64,000 nucleotides of DNA from Pseudomonas sp. Irchel 3H7 (lineage in GTDB: Bacteria; Pseudomonadota; Gammaproteobacteria; Pseudomonadales; Pseudomonadaceae), in NCBI RefSeq assembly GCF_900187605.1, contig NZ_FYEA01000016.1:57063-121062 (forward strand), read 5' to 3'. Shown here in pieces: positions 27,426 through 33,659 of this stretch. Below the pieces are notes generated by a model. The model did no database searches. It worked only from the letters and a program-made list of their open reading frames with translations, and had not been told where the DNA came from. The position numbers and the translations under genes are program-made. The number at the start of each line of letters is the position of its first letter. The stretch's first letter is position 1.

Positions 27426-27935
27426 TCAAACGATTTTTTTCGTATAGAAAACCCGATCCACGTACGAGTCAGCCTTCTTGTAGTAAGCGGGCAGTCGTCC
27501 CGCCAACTCGAAACCACAGGCGCGGATAATCTCTATCCCTTGCTGCTGCGTTGCCAAATGGAAGTAATACAACATTTCGATACCGATCGATTTCGCGCGA
27601 AGTTCAAGCAAGTCGACCAATGATTTTCCGGCGTTGTATTGATCTGGAAAAAGGCCAAACCGGATCTCGGCAACATGGCGTTCGATCCACCGCGGCCGCC
27701 GCTCTACTTCACCCAAACCGATGAGAGTGGCCGTGTCGTCGAGTACGCAGAGAGCAATCGCGTCTTGTTTTTGCTCCTTATCAAGCAGTGACTCAATCCA
27801 CCGGACCTCCATTTCATGGGTAATGGCTTTGACATCGGCCGGACGTTCAACTCGTTCCTGATCCTTCAGAACCAGATCGTTGAAAAACTCGAGCAAACGA
27901 TGTGCGTCTGCTACAGCAGGTTGTTTAAAGTGCAT
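27426..27935 (-). CDS. GNAT-type acetyltransferase of the peptide island
   Basis: A 169-residue protein, last in the operon precursor-thiF-this gene. The C-terminal pattern AEIRFGLFPDQYNAG, LLELRAKSIGIEMLYYFHLA, then GFELAGRLPAYYKKADSYVDRV fits a GNAT fold (acetyl-CoA to an amine), although the Q/RxxGxG/A acetyl-CoA loop is degenerate (PDQYNAGKS). The ATG at 27935 overlaps the end of thiF by 11 bases; an upstream ATG at 28007 is in frame but would overlap thiF by 83 bases. In microcin C clusters the acetyltransferase MccE gives self-immunity by acetylating the processed toxin; the same role, or modification of the peptide, is my inference. Codon use is AT-richer than in flanking genes. Confidence 0.72.
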   Translation of the reverse strand: MHFKQPAVADAHRLLEFFNDLVLKDQERVERPADVKAITHEMEVRWIESLLDKEQKQDAIALCVLDDTATLIGLGEVERRPRWIERHVAEIRFGLFPDQYNAGKSLVDLLELRAKSIGIEMLYYFHLATQQQGIEIIRACGFELAGRLPAYYKKADSYVDRVFYTKKIV

Positions 27936-28707
27936 GAGCGGTATCTTGAATGTTATAGGGGGAGCAGCTTTTGCAATGCGGGTTTTTGTGAATGGTATCG
28001 ACTTCAAATGTACCGCTTAACAACAGTGAGGAGAAAGTCAGTCTACGGTTTACATACATATTGCCTTCATGGCCTAGAAACCATTTGAAGACTTCGGCTG
28101 CCCCGAGTGTGCCGGCTATTGATGTTGAAAGTGCGTTGACCGGAACAGGGCCGGTATGCTGTTTTCGTGAATGGTCGGTTGGGAATAAACAGGCAAAGCA
28201 TGCGCTGTTTATTGCCGGTATCATTGAAAATACATACCCGTAGGAAAACTGTGCGGATGCATGGATCATTGGCTTTTTTGTTCGAAGGCAGTATTCGTTT
28301 ACCGTGTTTCGACCGTCAGGCGATTCACCACCTTCAACAATAACTTCATAGTCGTGGAGTAAGTGGTCAATGTTGTCGCGTGTTATTTTTTCTTCAATAA
28401 GTTCAATGCTTATTTCCGGGTTCAACTCGGTCAGTGTTTTTTTCGCAGCTGCGCCTTTGGAGGAGCCAATGTCCTGAGTACGGTAGAGTAACTGTCGGTT
28501 GAGGTTGGACAGTTCAACGGTATCGAACTCGATAATCGCGACTCTTCCGATGCCCCCGGCAACCAGAGCCATGAGCAGTGTGGACTTGACGCCACCTGCG
28601 CCGATGACGGCAACTGAAGCGCGAGCGAGGCTGTTCTGGCCGTCTTTGCCCCATTCCGGCATGTTTTCCTGGCGATTGTATCGAGCGTCCTTGAAGTCGA
28701 ATTGCAT
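27925..28707 (-). CDS. ThiF/MoeB/MccB-like adenylyltransferase of the peptide island
   Basis: A 260-residue E1-like enzyme of the family that activates a C-terminal carboxylate with ATP. Visible marks: nucleotide loop GAGGVKS (36-42, Lys where Gly is usual), Asp62, LSNLNRQLLYR with Arg71, Lys84 in DIGSSKG, and zinc pairs Cys170/Cys173 (CFAC) and Cys245/Cys248 (CKSC). By hand alignment the metal-binding Asp of the 'DxxDN' motif is Glu128 (EGGESPDGR). The ATG at 28707 has GAGGCAGGG upstream. It is downstream of the double-glycine peptide gene, separated by a stem-loop. MoeB and ThiF act on sulfur-carrier proteins, MccB on the microcin C heptapeptide; context favours a peptide-modifying role here. 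Confidence 0.88.
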   Translation of the reverse strand: MQFDFKDARYNRQENMPEWGKDGQNSLARASVAVIGAGGVKSTLLMALVAGGIGRVAIIEFDTVELSNLNRQLLYRTQDIGSSKGAAAKKTLTELNPEISIELIEEKITRDNIDHLLHDYEVIVEGGESPDGRNTVNEYCLRTKKPMIHASAQFSYGYVFSMIPAINSACFACLFPTDHSRKQHTGPVPVNALSTSIAGTLGAAEVFKWFLGHEGNMYVNRRLTFSSLLLSGTFEVDTIHKNPHCKSCSPYNIQDTAHAL

Positions 28708-28753
28708 GCTGCCCTGCCTCGAAAGGAAATAGAAAGAACAAAAATGAAAAGTG

Positions 28754-28787
28754 AACCCCACAGATTTGATTAAAAATCTGTGGGGTT
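28754..28787 (-). terminator. Stem-loop between peptide gene and thiF
   Basis: A perfect 14-bp stem (AACCCCACAGATTT and its complement) with a 6-base loop, followed on the minus strand by a T-rich run (CTTTTCATTTTT). It lies 37 bases after the peptide stop. A partial terminator here would give more peptide transcript than enzyme transcript, a common layout in peptide operons. Confidence 0.8.
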
Positions 28788-28824
28788 GGCTGACATGCCA
28801 GAGCTTGATGTTATGGGTTACCTG

Positions 28825-29001
28825 TCAACCGTCACATGCCCGAAAACTTCTGGCAGTACAAGCGCCGCCGCTGACCTCTTCAAGTTCCTCTTGGAAAAGT
28901 TCAAGCATTGGGTAGTCCTGGAAAGCACTTTCCAGTGACTCTGTTTCTATTTCTGATTTTCCGATCAGACCTTCCGGTAAACCGCGCAAGTAAATTTTCA
29001 T
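28825..29001 (-). CDS. Candidate double-glycine RiPP/microcin precursor peptide
   Basis: A 58-residue protein. Its leader ends LFQEELEEVSGG, an exact fit to the double-glycine leader rule (Leu -12, Glu -8, Leu -7, Val -4, Gly -2, Gly -1) cut by C39 peptidases, and such an exporter is encoded next door. The predicted core is ACTARSFRACDG: 12 residues, Cys48 and Cys56, two Arg, ending Asp-Gly. AGGA lies eight bases before the ATG at 29001. The frame is open to an ATG at 29124, but that codon overlaps the -35 box of the promoter, so it is not the start. First gene of the minus-strand operon. I know no described family with this core. Confidence 0.78.
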   Translation of the reverse strand: MKIYLRGLPEGLIGKSEIETESLESAFQDYPMLELFQEELEEVSGGACTARSFRACDG

Positions 29002-29094
29002 TGATGTCCTATCAAATGATTGAATTAAGTTTGTGAGGTATTTTAGTCTGCCGTTATCGGCCCTGAAGATGTCGGGGTGCTTGAGGCGGTGTTG

Positions 29095-29124
29095 ACTATA
29101 AAAACTGTGTTCTTGGAGTGTCAA
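29095..29124 (-). promoter_or_regulatory. Sigma70 promoter of the peptide operon
   Basis: On the minus strand, TTGACA (29124-29119), an 18-base spacer and TATAGT (29100-29095), close to consensus. The predicted start of transcription near 29088 leaves a leader of about 87 bases before the peptide ATG. Confidence 0.75.
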
Positions 29125-29185
29125 TGGTTTTGGTTATACCTTGTTTGATGAGAGGTTGGTGAGTTGGTTATATGGAGTGTGGTTG

Positions 29186-29488
29186 ATGAGTATTGAAAAA
29201 TTAGGTAGGCAAAGACCTTCTCTTTTTCGTAAGGAGGCGATAGCTTTTGCGGCCGGTAAGACATTTGGCAACTTGCTCGATATACATATAACCAAGCGTT
29301 TCGGTTTTACCGCGTTGTGGTTGTGCGTGTTGATTGTCGCGGTCTTGGGGTGGGGGATCGGCTATAGGCAAGGAGGTGCGAATGAGCGCATGGCGCAAGC
29401 TGTTTCTCAAGGCGATCAGAAGGTTTCCGGCACTTGCCAGTCGACGCCGCAGGGCAGTGCCTGTGCTGCTCCAGACAGAAGCCAGTGA
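29186..29488 (+). CDS. HlyD-like membrane fusion protein stub, 100 residues
   Basis: The visible part is SLFRKEAIAFAAGKTFGNLL, then a single membrane helix (ALWLCVLIVAVLGWGIGY) and about 40 more residues. This is how HlyD/CvaA-type adaptor proteins of peptide exporters begin, but a full adaptor has about 400 residues with lipoyl and barrel domains, all missing here. The last 35 codons overlap the exporter gene in another frame, so the tail may be meaningless. Start ATG 29186 has GGAG eight bases upstream. Either an adaptor was deleted down to its anchor, or this is a short functional partner. No other hlyD or tolC gene is in the window. Confidence 0.55.
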   Translation: MSIEKLGRQRPSLFRKEAIAFAAGKTFGNLLDIHITKRFGFTALWLCVLIVAVLGWGIGYRQGGANERMAQAVSQGDQKVSGTCQSTPQGSACAAPDRSQ

Positions 29489-31589
29489 GTGTGGTCTGGT
29501 TTGTCTTGCCATGGTGGCTGGATATTGGGGGGATGCGACGGATTTGATCACGCTGCGTCAGCGTTTCAGTGTTTCTCGCAAAGGTACGTCTCTCAAGAAT
29601 CTGATCGATATTGCACAACGCCTCAATCTTTTGTCGCGGCCGTTGCGCGTTGAGTTGCAGCAGTTGTCGCAGCTGAAATTACCCTGCATTTTGCATTGGG
29701 ACATGAACCACTTTGTTGTGCTTGAGAAGGTCACGGACAAGGGGCTGACGGTTCATGATCCGGCGGCGGGCAAACAGACTGTTTCATGGGCGCGGTCCTC
29801 CGAGCATTTTACGGGTATCGTGCTGGAGTTGACGCCGGGAGTAATGTTTAAAGCCGTTCAGGCGCAACAGCGCGTCACCTTGCGATCACTCATGGGCAAA
29901 GTGGACGGTCTATACATCGGGTTAGCCAGAATTTTGCTGACGGGCATTGTTTTACAGGCGGTCGCTCTGGCTGCGCCGTTTTACCTGCAATGGGTTGTCG
30001 ACGACGTGCTGGCGGCAGGTGATCGTCCGTTGTTGACGGTGCTGGGCTGCGGATTTCTACTGCTGGTCGTATTGCAGGCGGCAGTGGGACTATTGCGCTC
30101 AAGAATGACCGCGGCATTGTCGGCTGACTTGAGCTTTCAATGGATGGGTAATGCATTTTCCCATTTACTGCGGTTGCCGATTCCCTGGTTCGAGAAGCGC
30201 CATTTAGGTGACATCACGTCGCGATTTCATGCGATTCAAATCATCCAGAAAAGCCTGACCACTCAACTGATTGAGGGCGTTATAGATGGTCTGTTGGTAT
30301 TTTCCACGTTGCTGGTGATGTTCTTCTACAGCGCTACTTTGACGTTAATCAGTCTGTGCGCCGTGGCACTTTATGCAACGTTGCGCTGCCTGGTTTTTCA
30401 GGCTCAGCGCCAGGCTACAGCGATGCATATTGCTCATTCGGCGAAACAGAGCACGTTGTTGATGGAATCGGCCCGCGGTATTCAAAGCATCCGGTTGTTC
30501 GGTCGCGAACAAGTGCGCCGTTATGCATGGAGCAATGCGCTGGTTGATCAGCTCAACGCGGAACTGCGGATCGCTCGTCTGACGATTTCATTTCAGTCGG
30601 CCAACTCGCTGCTCTTCAATAGCGAGCGCATTGTAGTGGTGTGGCTCGCGGCGCTGGCCGTCATGGACAACCGTTTTTCCACGGGGATGCTGTTTGCGTT
30701 CTTGAGTTACAAGGACCAGTTCAGTCAGCGTATCGCCGGTTTACTCGATAAAATCTTTGAATTACGAATGTTGCATCTACACGGTGAGCGTGTGGCAGAC
30801 ATCTTGTTGGCGGCACCTGAAGAAGAGGGCCAAGCGTGTGAAGTGGATTTATCTCACCGGGATGCCAGCATTCAGTTATGCAACGTCTCGTTCCGTTACG
30901 GTGAAAGTGAACCTTACGTACTGCGCAATCTGAGTCTGCACATCCAGGCCGGGCAGTGTGTCGCTATTACCGGGGTTTCGGGTTGTGGCAAGACGACATT
31001 GCTCAAGCTGATGTTGGGGCTTTTGACACCGTGTGAAGGCGAGATCCTGATAGGAGGTGTCGATTTGCAACGTCTGGGTTTGAGCAACTACCGGCGCATG
31101 ACGGGGACGGTGATGCAGGATGATCATTTGTTCACGGGAACGCTCTCGGACAATATCTGTTTTTTCGATACACAGCCTGATCAAGAGAAAGTGACCAGTA
31201 GTGCCAGACAAGCGGCGGTTCATGAAGAAATCATGGCAATGCCAATGAATTACAACACGCTTGTAGGGGATATCGGTTCCGGTCTGTCCGCCGGCCAGCG
31301 GCAGCGAATACTGTTGGCTCGCGCGCTTTACCGAGCGCCGTCATTGTTGATTCTGGATGAAGCAACCAGTCATCTGGATACCTGGAACGAAAAACTGGTG
31401 AATGCGGCGATCGCTCATGAAGACATGACTCGTCTGTTGGTGGCGCATCGTCCGGAAACGATTGCTATGGCGCAGCGCGTGATTACGCTTGAGCAGGGGC
31501 AGATCGTGAGTGATGTCGTGCAGCGTGAAGCCGTCTCCACCGCTTTGCATGTTGCCGTCACTGTGCCTGAGGCATCAGGTAACTCCTGA
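29382..31589 (+). CDS. C39 peptidase-containing ABC exporter (PCAT) of the peptide island
   Basis: A 735-residue inner-membrane exporter that cleaves double-glycine leaders and secretes the core peptide. The N-terminal C39 domain has Gln31, Cys37 (QTEASECGLVCL), His110 (DMNHFVVL) and Asp126 (VHDPAAG), a complete catalytic set. Six membrane helices follow at about 170-440, then the ATPase with Walker A GVSGCGKTT near 531, signature LSAGQ near 636, Walker B LLILDEAT and an H-loop histidine (VAHRP). A perfect AAGGAGGT lies before the ATG at 29382. Divergent from the peptide operon. Its 3' end overlaps the convergent monooxygenase gene by 32 bases. Confidence 0.95.
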   Translation: MSAWRKLFLKAIRRFPALASRRRRAVPVLLQTEASECGLVCLAMVAGYWGDATDLITLRQRFSVSRKGTSLKNLIDIAQRLNLLSRPLRVELQQLSQLKLPCILHWDMNHFVVLEKVTDKGLTVHDPAAGKQTVSWARSSEHFTGIVLELTPGVMFKAVQAQQRVTLRSLMGKVDGLYIGLARILLTGIVLQAVALAAPFYLQWVVDDVLAAGDRPLLTVLGCGFLLLVVLQAAVGLLRSRMTAALSADLSFQWMGNAFSHLLRLPIPWFEKRHLGDITSRFHAIQIIQKSLTTQLIEGVIDGLLVFSTLLVMFFYSATLTLISLCAVALYATLRCLVFQAQRQATAMHIAHSAKQSTLLMESARGIQSIRLFGREQVRRYAWSNALVDQLNAELRIARLTISFQSANSLLFNSERIVVVWLAALAVMDNRFSTGMLFAFLSYKDQFSQRIAGLLDKIFELRMLHLHGERVADILLAAPEEEGQACEVDLSHRDASIQLCNVSFRYGESEPYVLRNLSLHIQAGQCVAITGVSGCGKTTLLKLMLGLLTPCEGEILIGGVDLQRLGLSNYRRMTGTVMQDDHLFTGTLSDNICFFDTQPDQEKVTSSARQAAVHEEIMAMPMNYNTLVGDIGSGLSAGQRQRILLARALYRAPSLLILDEATSHLDTWNEKLVNAAIAHEDMTRLLVAHRPETIAMAQRVITLEQGQIVSDVVQREAVSTALHVAVTVPEASGNS

Positions 31590-33099
31590 TCCCGTGATCG
31601 CGGAAGTAGCGTTCAATCACCTTCGGATCCGCGCTGTTCTCGGCAATCGCCACATAGGTATCCGGGCGCAAAAAATAAAAGCCGTTACGCCCCAATCCTG
31701 CCGTTTCAAACGCCGGGCGCCAGTCGAACACATGCAGCGGCACATGGTGTTCGTGGCACCAGGCAATCATTTCGTCGCTGGTGTCGCCGTACACATGCAC
31801 CTGCCAGCACGGCTGTCTCAGCGGTTCGTAATTATCGCCCTCACCATCATGCGCCCACGGCAAGCGGTCACCACCGTGCACATGGCCGGCCGCGCCCTGG
31901 CTCAGCGGCATGCCGCGATAGTTGAGGGTGACTTGCGACACCGTGCGAAAAAGGAACTCGCGACTGGCCTCGAACGAGGCCATTTTCGGGATCAGAAACG
32001 GTGCCACGCGCATGCGCAGCAGATCGGCCATGCGCCCCTCGGCGGTGACGAAACTGAAGACTTTGTCGGTGGTCGACACCAGCCGACGGGCGAAGGCCTT
32101 GCGTTCGGTTTCGTAGCTGTCGAGCAGGCTCGGTTCGGCGGCACCGCTGAGCACAGCGGCGAGTTTCCACGCCAGGTTGATCGCGTCACCGATGCCGGTG
32201 TTCATGCCCTGACCGCCCGCCGGGCTGTGCACATGCGCGGCATCGCCGAGCAGAAACGCGCGGCCACTGTGAAAGTGCTCAGCCACGCGGTGATGCACGC
32301 GGTAGGTCGAGAACCAATGGACATCTTCGATATGCACTTTCAGGTGTTCGATGGCACGGCTGCTGACATCAGAAAATTCCAGGGTTTCGGCGCGATCCGC
32401 ACGTTCGTCACGCACGGTGCCGATCAGCCTTGCGCGGCCTTCGCCGGCCAGTGGAAACACGGCGAGAAAGTCCGCTTCATCCAGATCCAGGTGCAACTCG
32501 CCGTTCATCGCCGGGCCGCTCGCCTTGACGTCGGCCACGTAGAAAATCTGCTGATAGGTGCCGCCGGGAAAACCGGTGTCGAGGGTTTTGCGCACCACTG
32601 AGCGGGCGCCGTCACAGCCGGCCAGATAACAGGCCTGGCAGATTTCCTGCTCGCCATCGGGCAGGCGCAGATGCGCGGTGAGGCCGTCGCCGGTTTCCTC
32701 GAAACTGTCCAGCGTGGTGTTGCGTTCGACCGTGACGCCGTAGTCTTCGAGACGCTCGATCAGCAGCCGTTCGTGCTGATCCTGGGGGAAGATTTCGACG
32801 AACGCGTAGGGCGTCAGGCCTTCGCCGATGCGGTTCAGTGGCAATTGCGCGACCGGTTTGCCGCTGACCCAGAAATTCGCTGCCGCCACCCGATGGCCGT
32901 TGCGCACAATAGTGTCGGCGAGGTCCAGTTGCCGGTACAACTCAAGGGTGCGCGCCTGCACCGCCAACGCTCGCGAAGTGGTGCCGGGCGCGGAGGTTTT
33001 ATCGATGATGCGCACGCGTACGCCGAGTTTGCTCAGCCACAGGGCCAGCACCAGCCCGGTCGGGCCGGCGCCGATGATCAGGACGTCGCTGCGGTTCAT
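31558..33099 (-). CDS. FAD-dependent aromatic monooxygenase
   Basis: A 513-residue flavoprotein hydroxylase of the PheA/TfdB type, using NAD(P)H and O2. It has the FAD-binding GAGPTGLVLA (10-19), the NAD(P)H/FAD DG motif in GCDGARSVVRK and the GD motif LLGDAAHVHSPAGGQGMNTG. The C-terminal 120 residues (after SQGAAGHVHGGDRLPW) form the thioredoxin-like tail usual for phenol hydroxylase-like members. Neighbours give no pathway, so the substrate is open; detoxification or catabolism of a phenolic is likely. Convergent with and overlapping the exporter gene. Confidence 0.9.
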   Translation of the reverse strand: MNRSDVLIIGAGPTGLVLALWLSKLGVRVRIIDKTSAPGTTSRALAVQARTLELYRQLDLADTIVRNGHRVAAANFWVSGKPVAQLPLNRIGEGLTPYAFVEIFPQDQHERLLIERLEDYGVTVERNTTLDSFEETGDGLTAHLRLPDGEQEICQACYLAGCDGARSVVRKTLDTGFPGGTYQQIFYVADVKASGPAMNGELHLDLDEADFLAVFPLAGEGRARLIGTVRDERADRAETLEFSDVSSRAIEHLKVHIEDVHWFSTYRVHHRVAEHFHSGRAFLLGDAAHVHSPAGGQGMNTGIGDAINLAWKLAAVLSGAAEPSLLDSYETERKAFARRLVSTTDKVFSFVTAEGRMADLLRMRVAPFLIPKMASFEASREFLFRTVSQVTLNYRGMPLSQGAAGHVHGGDRLPWAHDGEGDNYEPLRQPCWQVHVYGDTSDEMIAWCHEHHVPLHVFDWRPAFETAGLGRNGFYFLRPDTYVAIAENSADPKVIERYFRDHGIRSYLMPQAQ

Positions 33100-33174
33100 G
33101 GGCCTGTCCTCCGTTTGCTGTGCAGCAAGTATGGATCAGCAGGAGCGGGTGGCCAGTTGATCGGCCAGACGGAG

Positions 33175-33211
33175 AAAGGCCCCGCAGCGGTGGGGCTGTG
33201 GGGCCTTTTTT
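33175..33211. terminator. Hairpin AAAGGCCCC/GGGGCC with T-run
   Basis: Stem AAAGGCCCC (33175-33183) with GGGGCCTTTT (from 33200), followed by Ts on the plus strand and by TTTCTCC on the minus strand. It lies upstream of the monooxygenase gene and downstream of the repeat block behind the siderophore receptor gene, so it may end that minus-strand transcript. Confidence 0.6.
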
Positions 33212-33251
33212 CGGGTGTTCGGCAGGAGATTTTGGTGACAGTGAAACTTGT

Positions 33252-33649
33252 CCCCTCACCCCAGCCCTCTCCCCCAAGGGGGCGAGGGGGAAAGGGAGCC
33301 GATTTGGGTGCCTTTCAAAACCTGAGTTCGACTTGGTGGCACACGTCGGCGTAACTCGAAAGAACACCCCGGTCAGTCCCCTCTCCTCTAAAAGGCGAGG
33401 GGAAAGGGAGCCGATTGGGTGCCTTTCAAAACCTGAGTTCGACTTGGTGGCACACGTCGGCGTAACTCGAAAGAACACCTCGGTCAGTCCCCTCTCCTCT
33501 AAAAGGCGAGGGGAAAGGGAGCCGATTTGGGTGCCTTTCAAAACCTGAGTTCGACTTGGTGGCACACGTCGGCGTAACTCGAAAGAACACCTCGGTCAGT
33601 CCCCTCTCCCTCCGGGAGAGGGCTAGGCGGGCGGCGTTCCGATGAGGGG
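33252..33649. repeat. Composite repeat with threefold tandem core
   Basis: Ends as in the copies at 2559 and 5124. The inner unit containing GCCTTTCAAAACCTGAGTTC and CACACGTCGGCGTAACTCG occurs three times with starts at 33311, 33422 and 33534, spacing 111 and 112 bp, almost identical. The last unit runs into TCCCTCCGGGAGAGGGCTAG; the terminal GTGAGGGG is replaced by a slightly longer end. No gene is seen in the 560 bp between the monooxygenase and receptor genes. Confidence 0.92.
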
Positions 33650-33659
33650 CTTTTCAAGC

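Noticed and set aside
28825..29124. 99-codon version of the peptide gene starting at 29124
   Set aside because: Its start codon overlaps the -35 box of a near-consensus promoter; the start at 29001 has a proper ribosome site.
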